A stretch of 64,000 nt of DNA from Parus major (GCF_001522545.3 NC_031776.1:22167995-22231994); one strand, 5' to 3'. Counted from the first letter of the stretch, positions 47,161 to 60,745 are shown. A program made the numbers and translations. The notes: generated from the sequence alone by a model not told the origin.

Positions 47161-48767
47161 TGTGCATCCTCACCACCCCCCTCAGGCTCAGCAGGCGTGT
47201 AAATGCAGCTGATATTGTGTGGCCACTGTGGGAGAGGGCAAGTGATGCCTGAAAAGACCCAGGGGTGGAAGTCCTTTGGGGTCACTCTAATGTTTCATTG
47301 AATGTGTGAATAAATTTTGTTGCTATTGATGTATGTGGGAGACAGGTTTAGAGGGAAATGGCCTGAGGGTCTCCTGTGTCATGGATGTATGAATTTCTAC
47401 CCCATCCCACCAACAGGTTCTGTCCCAAGCCCTTCCCTTGCCTGCAGTCCCACAGTCCAGCAATTGAAACTCTCCCTAACCTTAATCCTAACCCTGAATG
47501 CACAATACCTACAGAAAAGAGTCACACTTCTGTCCCTGGCCTGAGAGCTCCTCTACCCAGAGACCCCTCCAAATGCCTGGAGCAGACATGTCAGGGGCAA
47601 TGGGGCTGCATTTCCATTCCTAGTCTCTCTGGGAAGAATTCTCTACAGCCCTATATTAAGTTAAACTTGGGAATTCTCTCTGTCACTGGAGATCTCTGTC
47701 GTGGACCAGCCCACCTCCAGGCTGTGAAATGCATCCTGCAAATGGACAGCCTGTGTGGCAGATCCTGCTGGGATTGTCCACAACCCAGGCTAACTCCTAA
47801 ACTGTGAGCAAAAATTGTCTGGGTCACTGCAAGCTGGCCCAAGACAAAATCATAAAAGGACAGTACTAAAAATTCCCATGGGGACAATCTCAGTGCTGTG
47901 CCTGGCAATGCCCTGGGACTGTTTGTTTTACCAGCGCAGACATAAGCAGCAGAGATTCCTGCTCCTTTCCTCTGCAGACTTTGAATTAAGTGGCCTGTTT
48001 ACAGTGAAGCAGTGAGGGAATAGAAAGTATGTGGAGGGGGGAGCAGCTCCTCCTCAATATATCTGACAGCTAAATGTACCCTAGACCCATCAGAGACCCT
48101 CTAGGCATCAAAGCATGTGATTGTATCTCCTCAGACAAGTAGAGATGTTGCAGAGAGTCTGAATCTGGCCCTGTTGACACAATTCTGCCTTCTTAGCATC
48201 CTTCAGGGGGCCATGCCTGGCCAGACTCCATTGGTTTGTTGCAATCAACTGCTGTATGAGCTGGGTGTGAAGACTGGGAAGAAGTGCCCCACAAGACTGG
48301 GTCAGGGCAGAGTGGAGCATGGTTGCTGCAGGCAGCTGCATCACCACTCACTAGGGCTGGCTGGGGCAGGTACACCACTGTCCCACAGTTCCAGCTGCCA
48401 CCAGCAGCTCCTTTGTGCCTCCCAGTTCCTGGATATTAATTCAGATGGATCTACTTGCCTGAGGCTGGGGGTAGTAAAAACTAGATGGATAATTGCACAT
48501 ACACTCTAAGCAAATAATGGGAAAGGGGTAGAGAGGGACCAAGCTCGGTGAGAAACTAGGAAAGGTATGGCAAGGAGGGCCGGGGGTGGCACGGGGACAA
48601 GAGCTGAAAGCCAAGGATCTGGGGTCAGAAAATAACACCCAGTGAGAGACGAGAGGGGTAGAAATAGCAAAATCAGCCCCTGACGAAGCTGCCAATGCCC
48701 GTGGCCAGTGGCTGCCCGGTGCCAGCAGCCCCGCACGGCTCAGCCCCGCTGAGCTGCCCGCGCTGCT

Positions 48768-48781
48768 CAGCAGAGGGCAGT
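48768..48781 (+). promoter_or_regulatory. CTCF-like motif, forward orientation
   Basis: CAGCAGAGGGCAGT fits the consensus core fully and lies at the left of a CpG-rich stretch (48.67-49.08 kb). It is identical over 17 bases to the site near 2156. Confidence 0.42.
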
Positions 48782-49239
48782 GGATGCACACGCACCTGCC
48801 TGCACACCTGTGTGCGGTACCCACACCCCGTGTGCCCACCGAGGGACACGGCAGCCCGGGCCAGCTCTCCGTGCTCCCGATGCCGCTGCCGGGCTGCAGA
48901 CACGGCCTGGCACCCCCCGAGGGACAAACGGGTCTGCAGAGACTGGGAACACATCCGTGGGGCAGCCAGCCAGGGGCTCTGCTTGCATGACCCCAGCCCG
49001 TGCCATTTTCACCGGCGTTTATCACGGCAGCAAATCAAAGTCTTGGGCAGCGGAGATGTGGCCAAAGGGGCAGTCCTGAGGGCGGGAGGGACAGGGGAAG
49101 TGTCCACACGAAACCGTGGACTGTTAAACTGGAACCCCTCCTCTGTTGCTGCACAGGGGGAGGTGAGAAAGTGTCTGCATGAAGGTGGGCAGCCTCCTGG
49201 GTCAGTGATCCCTGTCAGAGTATAAAGGGGTTCCCCTGT

Positions 49240-49253
49240 AGCTGTATACAGCT
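49240..49253. repeat. Perfect 14-bp palindrome next to a TATA-like string
   Basis: AGCTGTATACAGCT is a perfect inverted repeat without spacer. The half-site TACAGCT is repeated directly at 49254-49260. TATAAAGG lies at 49221-49228. No gene is attached. Confidence 0.5.
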
Positions 49254-51910
49254 TACAGCTATACCAGGAGAAGCACTATAACCATATAAGCAAGTCCACT
49301 ATAGTGGTCTAAGGCATATAACAGCTTCAAAATTCCTCCTCCACCTGTGGGAGAGAACCCTGTGCCAGCCCATCCCTGTGGAAGACGAAGCACCATCCCC
49401 TCCCAGTGCATCCCAGCCTCTCCCAGCATTTCTGGCCTCACTGTCTGGGTGATGCCAGGCCCAGATGGGCTGGGAAGAGAGAGAGAGAGAGGGTAAGCCC
49501 AGCAGCTGTGGAACATTCAGGCCATATGTGGAAGGTACACTTTACAGCAGCAAGCCAGGAGGAGGCTGCTGAGCTGAAGGCCTGTACTTAGCCAGCCACA
49601 ACATGGCAAGGGAAGAAAGGACATTCCTCCCTTAGGAACAGCTTGCACACATAGCGTCATCCCCTCCTTATTAGGAGGGAAGCCACAGAGAGGGAGTTCC
49701 CAGACACCAACCCCACCACTCCTCTTCAGGCCAGGCTGGCCCCATGAGAGGTGGGAACTGGGCAGGGAGCAGGGGTCTTGTGGGATGCTGCTTTTGCCAT
49801 CAGATCCCCAAGTCTGTGTTGCTCTCAGCCTCTTGATTTGCTGGAAGTGTAGGAACTGTCCTGGCCTGGATTCAGCCAAATCAGCACTTTGGGTTGAGCC
49901 CAGCTGTCACTGAGCCCAGGCCATGGCTGAGCATGCCAGAGCCTCACCAGATGCTGGGGTATGTATGCCTTTGCTGGCCATCCACTTGTGGCTTTCCTGG
50001 GTGATGGGGAAGCCCGCAGCAGCGCTGGATGGGAGAGATTCACAGCCCATCCTGACAGAGGCTGTTGTGTGCCTTGCCAGGAGAGGCATGGTTTGAGGAG
50101 CTTGGATGAGGGTCTCTTCCTTGGAAAATGCTCCCAGGAGAGGTGTCTGCACTGGCCCAAGGGTCTGAGACCCTACCTGGGTGGAAGAGTCCTCAGGTGG
50201 GGCAAGGCACTGAGCTGCTCCAAGCTGGCGATGGGACATGCCCTCTGCTCCTGTTCACAGTCCAACAGAGCTCCTGCTAAGACACTGGGAGCTGGGCATG
50301 TCCCAGACCCCAAGGCCTGCCCCACCAGCCCAGCTTCACAGCAGACACAATCAACAATAAGGTTCCAAGAATGATGTCTGCTAGGGAATGACTAAGCTGT
50401 CATATTAGCCCTGCTCCAGGTCCTGCTCCCTCAGCCCTGCTCTAAGCTTACACAAAGCCCTGACATCAGATGGGGCATGGGATGTCAAGAGATGGAACAG
50501 AATAGCATGACTTCAGAGCCGGGAATTATAAACTCAGAAGAATTTTCAGAGACCAGGGAATCCTGGAAAGTGGACCAGAAGGCTTGTTCCTGGCTCTGCC
50601 AAGGATGGTCATCAGTTATCAGAACAGCAGCAGGAGGCAGACCTGGTGATTCAGAGCAACAGCTTGGGTATAGGATCTTACTTGCCTAAAGCCAAAGGAT
50701 GCTCCAGAGTGATGGGACAGAGGGAAGGGCAGAGCAACACTGCAGCCTTTGGAGCTGGTTTTGTCCTGTTGGGAAAAAAGCTGCCTTGGTGATCTTCCCA
50801 CAAACCCTGCATGTTGGGTGTCTCATGACCTGTGTACTGGGAAGGGCAAACCCTGAGCCGATACCCATCCATTGAATCTAAGGTCTTGGAGAGAAACAGA
50901 CCCAACCCCTCCACCAGTGTTTCCAGCAACCACAAGCCAGCAGCCGTGCCCAGGTGTCGGGAAACATCAGAGCACGTGTCTCCTGTCCGCACGGGTGAGA
51001 GCGGCGCGTGGGCGTTGGGACACACCTGTCCAGAAGAATCCCAGCAAATTACTTCTCCTTGATGTCTGCTGGTTCGTCATGGCAGAAACACGGCGTGCAA
51101 AGGGCTTGGTTTAGAGGGAGCGCCGAGGGGTGCCAGAGCTCAGTTGCTGCCAACTCACCTGTCACTCCTTGCACGCTGCCCCGGGGCTTGCAGGCTGGGG
51201 GGAGGCAGGTGCTGGGGAGCCAGCTCGGCCGCCGAGCTGTGGCCAAGGGAGCCAGCAGGTAGGGAGCTGCCTCTCCCAGGATCCTTGCTCCCGCTCTGCC
51301 AGGTGAAATATGGCTGTGGAAAGCGTGAGACAGATTCAGATGTATTTTCTGCTCCCTCCCCATGACTTTCACAGAGGCCTTTGCAGTGGTGTTGATGGGG
51401 AGGTTGTCCCAAATTGGGAGTGCTCAGTATGGGGGAGCACAAGACTGTGGGGCTGGGGAAGACTTCCTCACCCCTGCAGCCAGCAGGGACCAGCAGGCAA
51501 AAGACCTGTAGAAAAGGCCTTCCTGTTCAGTGACCAGATCTGCCAGCCAGGCAGAGATGAATATCAGGCAGTGAAGGGGCCAAGAAGCCATGTCTACAGA
51601 ACTGGGGATGGTTTGGGTCCATGACAGCTGCATGAGGAGGTGTCTGGATGCCATGAGATGCTGTGCAGCCTCTGGATAGAACCCATGAGACTGAGCACAG
51701 TGTAAGCCAGACCCTCATGCTTTTCCTCCACTTTCTGTGAGCCAGCAAAGCCTTGGGGCAGGCAGGCTCAGAGTGACTTAATACATCCCTGCAGACAAGC
51801 AAGGAACCTCTCTCGGGCTGGCTTTGAGCACGAGACCCTGCTCAAGAAGGCACACAGAGGCATCTCTCCTGCATTAGACCTCCCCTGTGTGAGCACAGAT
51901 GAGGAACAGA

Positions 51911-51937
51911 TGGGCACTTGTGGGCACTTGTGGGCAC
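51911..51937 (+). repeat. Short tandem repeat, TGGGCACTTG unit
   Basis: Two full copies and a partial third copy of a 10-bp unit. Confidence 0.8.
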
Positions 51938-54900
51938 TGACCCCAGGTTAGAGAGATGTGCTGCTGTGAACATGGTGAGGGTAAGCATGTGAGCCAACTA
52001 GGTCCTTGCCCTTTTTTTGTGAGGTTTTAGTGCAGACACACAATGTGTCTGGCTGGTGCTGGGGATGGGCCAGGGTGATGCTGGGGATGTGCAGCTTAGG
52101 GAGGGATGTCAGCAAGGCAGGGCAGTGTGGGAAAGGACATGCTGGAGAGTCCTGGAGACACTTGCTAATTTGATTGAAGTACCAGCAAGCAGAGAGGTGG
52201 CATCACCACCAGCCAGATTTGCTGGTGACACACAGACTGGAGGTGACACAGAGCCCGGCTACCTGGCTGAGCACAGCGTGTGCGAGGCAGTGTCAGGACA
52301 AGGACAAGGACAGGTTATACCTGTGGGACAGGAGGCTCTGCTTCTGTGATGTGTGACAGCAGAAAGGGTTGTGGGAGCCTGGGAGCCAGCTCTGCACCAT
52401 GGGCACCCCACAGGCTCAGCTGGGGCACACACATGGGAGCTGAGACTGCCCATGGGGGGCAGCTGGGTGTTAATCCATAATCCATTTTCTGCTAGATCCC
52501 AGTGTCAAGGAGATCTGGCACAAGAGAGACCTAATCTGTTTGTGCGATGCATTGATGGATCTGCCCTTCTTAGTTGACAGCACTGCATGTCCCAGCACCA
52601 TCAACCACCTGGACATCAATATTAGTGGGCATGGACATGCATTTGGATGCCTGAAGGCTAAAGGAGCTTGTCCCAGTAGCCAGGGCCTGTCCCCTAGCAC
52701 ACTATGGGCATCTCTCACCTGCCCACAGGAGGCCCATGGGGACTGCTGGGGTCCATGAAGACTGGCCAAGCAGATGCTCTTAAATCTTGGAAACCCTGTG
52801 TTTTGGGTCTTTGGCCAATGTGGACCAAAATATCTGTCCCAGATGATGCTTTTTCTGATATTTAGGACCATGATTAAGCTGGGGGAGGTTACAGCCTCCA
52901 CCCCACTGCTTGTGCCCTCAACTTGGCTTCCAGATAAAGGCTGCCAAGACCTGGTCAGGCTGTGGTCACCTTCTCTTGGTTCAGATAAGGAGGCCTCACC
53001 ATCTGCACCCAGTGCTGCTCTCCCGAGGGTTTTTGAGGCCATTTTTCTACGGGGATTTGGCACCAGTATTTGGGATAGAATTGAGGCAGTCCTGCCATGG
53101 CCCCTTCCCATCAGTGCTTCATCCTGCTAAAGAATGACTGATGGGGAAGGTTTTGCAAGGCTCCACAAAGAAGCCACCTGGCTCCCTGTCATCCGAGCAG
53201 CACGGGATGGTACCTCCCAGCCACAAAACCCTGGGGAGATGCTGAACAAAGCTCAACTTGTATAAACCAAGCCAGCTCTGGTGAGGTGTCTACCACCTCC
53301 CTGGCTTCCTGCCCTCCCTGCTCAGCCTATCTCAGCCCACATTTAACAATTACCTCCTCTCCACACAGCTCCCCAAGTGCTCTAAGAAATGCGAGCCAAT
53401 TCCCCACTGGCAACTCCTGTCTGCCTCCCAGGAGTTACGTCAGTGGGGAGTTGGACCATGCACATCTCCTGTGCAGCACCTGGCTATGTGGCAGCCGGCA
53501 CCAACCCTGGGCCTGCCAGGGGTGATCCTGGACATCAGCTGAGCATTCCCAGGAGGAGCAGCATCCCTTCTATGCCTCAGCAAGTGAAAGATGGTGCCCT
53601 GCCCTTGAATTGCAGGGAAGGGGGTTCTGGCAGGTGCATTTACCTGAGCTGGAAGTGGTCCAGGGGAGTAGATTTAACAGCCTGGCTCTGTAGGTTGTAG
53701 GAGAGCATCAAGCCAGCAGGGCATAAAGCAGCACGTTGTGGCCGATACTTCGAGTATCAATCCCAACACAACTCAGCACTCCTTCAGAGTGTGTTGAGAT
53801 AGTCTGACCCATCCACAGTGTGTGTGCCCTTGGCTAACGGTGCAGAGACACTGCAGAGTCAGCCTGAAGTACCTGTAAGCCACCACCCACATGTCCAGCT
53901 CTGTCCCCTTGCTGCCAGCATGCACACGATATCTGGGTGTTATGGCCAGCAGGAATCATTCCCACAAAGCCAAGTGTCTCTCAAATCATTGCCACTGCAT
54001 TTCCAGGGACAGCCATGCCCAGCTGGCATGCCACAGCACTGGACTCACCAGTACTCAGCCTGGCATTGCCATTGGGTGTGGCAGTGTGGGCTGTCCGGTC
54101 CCTCCCTCTCCCTGCAGGGACGCTGTACTGTCACCATGGGAGAGAGAGGCACTCCTCCCCATGCTGGCAGGACACACGCCACCTCCTTCCCCAGAGGGAC
54201 CCAGCTCTGCTGGGCTCAGCATGGGAGGCTTCTGGTGGCACCAGGCTGGGCGAGCAGCGAGGAGCACGGGGATGGTGAGCCAGCACCTGGGCAGAGGGCC
54301 CCAATGCTCAGCAGCTCAGGGCTGCTTACTGGGGAGTACTGGAGGGACTGGGAGGTAAGGCAGGGAGGTCATCTGCACCCATCTCTCCCAACTGGGACAA
54401 TCCTCCTTCACTCCATCTTTCTTTCAATCCTCTTCCACCCATACAGCCTCCTCAGCCCCTGCCTTCTGTTTTCCTCACACCTCCTCTTCTCTTCAGTGGC
54501 ACCCAAGGGACCCCTGGGTAGGGCTGAGAGACTGGAGCAGGGGACAGGACTGGGGGACACTGCAATGATGTAACCTGCTAGTGCACAGAGTGGGACATCC
54601 TTCATGTGATAGCCTGGGCTCACTCTGCAAGAGATGACATCACTGGGGATCTTCTGGTGATCTCTTTTTTTGGGCAGCCTCTCCTCCCCGACTGGTCTCA
54701 AAGGGTGCCCATCACTAAGGTATCCAAGTGCACACGCTTAGTCTGTTGGCTCTGGAGCAGGCACAGCCCTGAAGTGGTGGTACAAGAGAGTGAGATGGGT
54801 GGTGATGTGGCCCGGGGTGGTGATGTGGCCCTGCCATCCCCTTGTGCCTCTCTCTGCCAGCCCTTCTGAGCACAAGATGGCTCTTTTATCTCCTGGATGG

Positions 54901-55921
54901 CTGGTGCCGGCTCTGCCCTGGCTTTTTGAGGTTCCCTGTGCCCTTGCCCATCCTGACAAAGGAGAGGGAGCCAGTAGCTGGCCCAGGGGCTGGAAAAGGT
55001 AAGGAAACTCAGATACCCACTGGGAGGTGGAAAATGGCCCAGAGCAGGAAGCACAGCAAGGTGGGGTGTTGACGTCTGCCATCTATTATTCCCGCTCTGC
55101 ATCAAAAGGCTGAGATTAAAGTCTCTGGCCACAACCCTCACCACAAAAACGTGGACCCCTCTCCTGAAATTACTGCTCCCCTTGAAGGAGGAGAGTAATT
55201 TGCCTGAGTGGTGGAGGAGAAAGCCATGTTTACCTGCCAGGTTTCAAGTGCTGCTCACCAGCTGCTTCACTGTAATTACATTGTTAGGAGGGGATGAGTT
55301 GCTGGGGCTTGGTTCTGGGGTGTTTGTTTATTTGCAGCCCCAGTGTGGGGCAGCTGGCAAGGGAGAGCCACTCTGCTGACAGCTGGAATGCCAGGCTCCC
55401 ACCGAGCCTGGCTGCCTGGCTGCAGGATGCTGTGGTCCCTGGTGAGCATGGGGCCAGGACAGCCTCAGGCTTTGCAGAGGCATAGGGGAGAAAGGTGTCT
55501 GCTGGAAAATGACATCTCCCCAGAAGAGCAGGGATGGAGTTGCATCCCCAAATCCTAAAGTTCTGGGACTGTGGCAACAAGAACCCCTAGTCAGGAATGG
55601 GAGTCAGGAGGCTCTAGGAACCACATGGACCAATTGTGTCTGCAGCTCTGCTCACAGCTTGAGCACCCCCTGAATTGCACATGGGCTGGTCCCCAAGTCA
55701 AGCAACAAAAGTGCCTCACACCCCTGCCTAGTTCAGCCTTGATCTAGAGCTATGCTTCACTGCAGGGTGTACCTGACATGGGACATTCACACCACAAAAT
55801 GCCTCTGCGGATGTTTCTTCAAGACATCTCCCACAGCAGCAGCACCAGGCTACAGAGACTACACAAGGACCAGGCTCCCTCTCAGTCTGAGTGACACATA
55901 GCATGAAAATGACACCAGCAG

Positions 55922-55951
55922 CAGGACTTCTGGGTCCTATTCCCAGCCTGG
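55922..55951 (+). repeat. tRNA-derived SINE (MIR-like) fragment
   Basis: AGGACTTCTGGGTCCTATTC followed by CCAGCCTGG closely follows the amniote SINE segment AGGACTCCTGGGTTCTATTC-CCAGCTCTG, including the B-box-derived part. Confidence 0.5.
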
Positions 55952-57329
55952 TTGTTTCTTGCTGCATTATCCATAGGAGCTCTTGTGTGTTGGCACTGTA
56001 GCTGACAGCATGCATCTTGCAGGCAGGTTGCAGGGCTAGCCTTTTTTGTCTGCTAAGTTTTTCCAGGGAAAAGCTGCTTATCATCCAGCACATCCCAGGT
56101 TTTCCATTGCTGTCAAGCTTCTCTTTCAGCCCAAACAACACCACCTGAATGGAATCCCCTGCAGGTCTGGAGTATCTACCCTGCAGCCAGGGCTGCTGCC
56201 AAGGGTCCTTGCAGGAGTGGTTTAATCAGGCAGCCACATCAAAGACAATCCAGGACACTCCATCCCATGACAGGCTTCAGCATCCATGAGCAGTGTGCAT
56301 TGACACATCTTGACAGCACAGACTACTTCTCCTTCTAAGGCTGGGCAGGCAGTGTGTGCAGGTAGAGGGATGTGGGGGGCAACGACAGTGCTGCTGCCTT
56401 CCACTTCACAGCCATTTCAGGTTTGCTGTGGGCTCTACATCTGGAGGCAGATGGCAGAAGTCTTCTCCTGATTTTTCATCTCTCCTGTCACAGCCTCCAC
56501 CTTCTGAGGACAAGTATCCTCAAAGGTTATCAGCTCACCTGGCTCAAACTCTTCCAGCTCTGCAGACTCCTTGGTCCTGGCTAAAAGCGTTTCAGCACTC
56601 TGGTGCCTTCTTGCTAGCCCAAATATACCGAAATTGAGCTCCCAGCCCTTGGTTCCCAGGAGGTTTGGAGCACACCTTTAGTCAGCACAGGACTATCAAT
56701 ACCAGCCCAGCTTTGCTCAGCAAAAGTCCCTTCCTCTGGCAGCTGCTCATGGCAGAGGACTTGCACTGGCAGTGTCATGGTGTGATGCATCCTTATTTTT
56801 ATGCAGCTGTCGCAAACAGCTGGAGATTTTGGCTTCAGCTTTTTCCTCATTCTTTACTTGGAGCCAGCCCTTCAGGATGGCCCCAGGGGCACGTGCATTA
56901 GTACTTGGGCCGAGAGCACAATCCAGCACAGAATCTGGGGGTCTCTTGGGATGACACATGCTCCTGGTCTGGTGCAGGGAGTGTGATCAGTGGTGTGCCA
57001 GAGGGGTGTTCCAAGCAATAGGATCCTGAGCAGAGGTGCAGCTGTGTGTGAGCAGTGTGGGTGAGGCTCACATGGATGTGTCCCCGTGCATGTGACAGAC
57101 ATGCAGTCCATGTCCGTGCAAGCAGCAAGCGACAGCAAGTCACCAGGCACCACTACTTGTGCTTGTCTTTATTCTCTCACTATGTTGCACATCTGATTTC
57201 TGACCCTCGCTCAGCAACTCCTTATGCAATTAATTCAAGCAGCCATGCTAACGCTGGAGGGACCCAGTAAGACCACCCAGCCCACTCCACGCCTCAGGCC
57301 AGACCCCTTGCACCCCCTATGCCAGGGCG

Positions 57330-57640
57330 AAAAGGGCATTCTCCCTCCTTCCTTCCCCCCGCAAGACCCGTGCGCTACGTGCAGAGTGTGATGGGGAAGC
57401 GGGTTGCTGCCGAGACGGAGCGTGCCGTTCACCAGCGGGAGTGGGAGGGCGAACTGGAAAGAGCCTCCTCTCCCGGTGGAGCACCACCGCCCAGGCTTGA
57501 CGAGGTGTGAGCTCCTGCGCCACCCGTACACGCCTTGGGTGCCTCTAAGTGTCTGGGACAGGTATTCATGGTCCGGCGGAGCGTGCCCTATCATGCCTTC
57601 GTGCCACGGCGCCTGGCAAGCGCCTCCCCTCCCTGCAGCT
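57330..57640. promoter_or_regulatory. Orphan CpG-rich patch
   Basis: CpG dinucleotides are clearly denser than in the flanking kilobases, as in a small CpG island. A charged frame (57319-57510, +) and a longer minus-strand frame (57235-57594) cross it, but neither shows a recognisable domain. It could be a distal enhancer or the promoter of a non-coding RNA. Confidence 0.35.
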
Positions 57641-60032
57641 GCGGCTGTGCTGGAGCATTCCTCTGGGGAGGGCTGGCTCGTACCTGGAGGGATGGGGGCC
57701 TGCGGACCTCCTGCTCACCAGATGTGCCGGGCTCTTCTGCACCGCAGCACCCTCATCACCTCTCTGAAGAGAGAGCCCCCTGCAGCAGTGGAGTCACCAG
57801 TCCCAGCCAGCATGGAGATGTGTTCCCAGGAGCAATTTCAGGACTGCTGTGCAGCTGTGGGGAGCACCCTGGGATGCCCTTTCTCTCCTGTGCGTGTGGC
57901 TGGGGTGGTGTGACCCTCCCCAGCTGGTGCAGAGCAGGAGTCAGGTGTCGCATGGGCAGGGACAGCTATTGAGGCTGAGACCTCCCTGTCCCATGAAAGG
58001 TCCCCTTCCAGCTCCTTGCTGAGTGTGGATGGGATAGTCTAGAGGAAGCTAGAATGCTTCCAGATGTAGCAAAAAAAAATGGAGTTAGATGGGATCTTCC
58101 CAGAGGACAATACCTGTGGAGCTGACAACCCTGCTCCATGAGAGCCTTTGGAAGGGAAATTCCAACAGAGTGACACTCAGTAGGGGATCAGAACTCGACG
58201 GCCAAGTTGCCTCTTTAATCTTGAAACTGGAGATGCGGAGAGGAAAATCCCTGAGACAAGACGGCAAAGGCAGCTTCTGGTGCTGCCCAGGCTCAGTCAG
58301 ATTTCTAGCTGAGCTCACTGGGTTCACACAGGCACAGAAGGGAATGCTGGGGTGGGCAAAACTGAGACAAAGGGGAAGGGAGACATGGAGCACCCTCCAT
58401 GGACACCAAGTCTGCTCTCTCACCTGCCCCAAAGATGAGAAGAGAGCCTACATCCCTATGGAGCCCAGTATGCCTGCAGTCAGCAGTGGTGAGCAGGAGA
58501 CTGCCAAGGAGCAAAGTCATCTGCTATGGGAAAGAACCCTGACCTGAGCTGGGCATGGAGAACAGAGATATCCTAGGTAACAAGTGCCTTGAAAGTGCTG
58601 CTTCAGTATCAGCAGTGACCTGCATTTTCAGTTTGCCTTGGAGCAGCCAAACAAACGACCTAGTGACCCACCAGGATGGGTTCCAGCTCCATATGCCAAG
58701 TCCTGCTGCATCCCTGGAACCTAGAGCCAAGCCCAGCAGGCAGTATGGCATTTAACAGAGAAATCTGGAGAGGACCAAGCCCATATGGCCCCTGCACCCC
58801 CACCTTTGTGACCTCAGAGAGGTGTCCCTGAGAGACCACCCCATGCTGACTCAGGTTCTGTTTGAGTTTCTCCCTGGCTCAACCAAGCTCCTGCCTGCAC
58901 CTTATGGCTTTGTCCCTTGACCAGCTAGATTCATACTGCTTCCACCCTGCCCTGGGCCACCTTTCCCCAGAGCAGAGGGGACCACATCTGCCATCTGGCC
59001 CTGGTCCCAGTGGGTTGTGGCATCTCGGGGTGTGCCGCGTAGCAGGGTGCCCCCGAACCCCGCGTGCGCAGGGGCCTGGCAGGCACTGGTTAAGTCATGT
59101 GTTTTGTGTTGGGTTTCTCCCCCTCCTGGAAAGTCCCAGTGCGGAGCGGTGGGGCTGAGCCGACCGCACACAGCTGCGGGCCACCACATGAGAGGAGCCA
59201 GCTCCTCGGGGATTACAGAGCCCCGGGAGCCTGGGGAGGAGGCAGGAGCACCCGCGCCATGGCCCTTTCATCTCTCCCCTGCCTCACTCCCCCTTTCATC
59301 TCTGCTTCTCTGGCCACGCTCTCTTTTCCTCCGCTGCCTTTGCTCTCTTTGCACTTGGCCTCTTTTCCCTGCCTTCCCCCCAGCCCTTCGCACTGCACCT
59401 GGCTGTGCTGGCTGCCTCTGCATTGCTCCTGTCACTCCCTCCTCCTGGACCCTGTGCTTTCATCCCCCGACCCCCAGCTGCCTGCTCCCACCCTCCTGCA
59501 CCGGTGTCCTGTCCCCATGCCAGATGTGCCCCTCCATCATCTCCCTCCCCAGCCCAAAACCTCCCTTTGCAATGGGGGAAAGAGAGGAGTAGCACAGTCT
59601 GCCCTAGGTGTTCTCCATCTGTGTCCAAAAAGCTTTTCCCCCTTTCCCCACCTGTCCTGGTGTCCCCACCAGGCTGCTTCCAGGCTCACATCCTTCCTTG
59701 GTGTTCCCTGTGCTGTCACAGCCAGGCATCCTCTTGCCTTCTCCATCAGTCTCATGGAAGCAATGAGCTGGGAATGCTGGTGGACCCTATTCACACAGCG
59801 GCCAGGGTTGGGCACTGCCTGTGACAGATCAAGGGATAAAGAAAAGTGCTGGCTACCCTATTTGTGCGTATCATAGACTTGTGCCAGGGACCAGTGTTCC
59901 TCACACCCTCTCCAAGAGGCCTGGGGTGTCCCTGATGCTTTCTTGGCCAGAGGACCACATTTTAGGACTAAGAGTAAAGAACATTTGGGTACAACGCTAA
60001 CTGCAGCCATTACAGCAGGGGCACAACACAAG

Positions 60033-60075
60033 CTAAGTGGTCTAAGGGTTAGAGCTCTCCCTCTTGTCCTGAGAC
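60033..60075 (+). repeat. tRNA-derived SINE head fragment
   Basis: AAGTGGTCTAAGGGTTAGAG then CTCTCCCTCTTGTCCTGAGACT resembles the tRNA-like head (GTGGTCTAGTGGTTAGAGCA) of old amniote SINEs. It could not form an intact tRNA. Confidence 0.4.
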
Positions 60076-60681
60076 TCTCTAGGGAGACTTAGTGCCCATC
60101 TGCTTGGTGAGGATCTCAGCCATTGGGGTCTGGGCTGAGGAGGACCTCCACATCACCCCCTTCCCAAACAATATCAGCCTCCTTTCTCATGCATCTCACC
60201 CCAGTGCACCTACTGCCTCTGCTTAGATCTTCTTCATAAGAGGCTCAGTGCACCCCAAACTCTGTTCAGCCCCTATCTTTCTTTCGCAGCCTTCCCCTAG
60301 AGTTGTCCTACCCCAGTCTTTGACACTGCCCAGGTTCCATCCTTCAGCCCAAGCCCTCCTGCTCTCCATCTCCACATCCTACCCATGCCACTCTGCTGGC
60401 CCTCCTGCAGGCGTGTGGCAGCTCCAAGGCCAGGGACTCCCTTGGAGGACCAAGAGCTGGTGCAGCTGTGGCTGAGCAAGGAGGCTGCAGTCTGCCCAGC
60501 CAGTGGTGACACTCGTGGAGTCTGGCTGCTGCCAGCATGTCTGGTACCTCAGTGACATCAATACAGTGGTGGCCACAGCTTTCTTACTGGGTAGGTGACC
60601 CACCCTTCACGATGGAGGGCAATGCCATTGGAATGTTGTGTCAGGGAGGTGGTGGGCAGGAGCTGGGCCTTGTGAGGGGAG

Positions 60682-60745
60682 CACAGGACTCCTGGCTCCT
60701 ATCCCAAGCCAGGTGCTGCCTCGCTGTAGGTACTTTGCCTTGCCA
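60682..60745 (+). repeat. tRNA-derived SINE (MIR-like) fragment
   Basis: CAGGACTCCTGGCTCCTATC, then CCAAGCCAGGTGCTGCCTCG, then CTGTAGGTACTTTGCCTTGC follows the order of the amniote SINE body (AGGACTCCTGGGTTCTATTC ... TGACTCGCTGTGTGACCTTGGGC). Diverged but collinear. Confidence 0.5.

Larger units (their letters stand above)
36901..48000. other. Gene-poor interval right of CDK5R2, first part
   Basis: No coding gene is supported. It holds a CpG-rich patch with a CTCF-like motif near 41 kb, another CTCF-like motif at 41955, a motif-dense block at 42860-43000 and a CA-rich microsatellite at 46947-47160. Isolated TATAAATA strings (38353, 45458) and AATAAA strings (37611, 45595) have no gene attached. 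In mammals this side is the long gap toward WNT10A. Confidence 0.5.

Noticed and set aside
47471..47496. Telomere-like CCTAACCTTAATCCTAACCC
   Set aside because: Too short and imperfect to be an interstitial telomeric repeat. It is adjacent to ordinary unique sequence.
60033..60075. A tRNA gene
   Set aside because: It has a tRNA-like head but no intact acceptor stem, anticodon arm or B box; a SINE remnant fits better.
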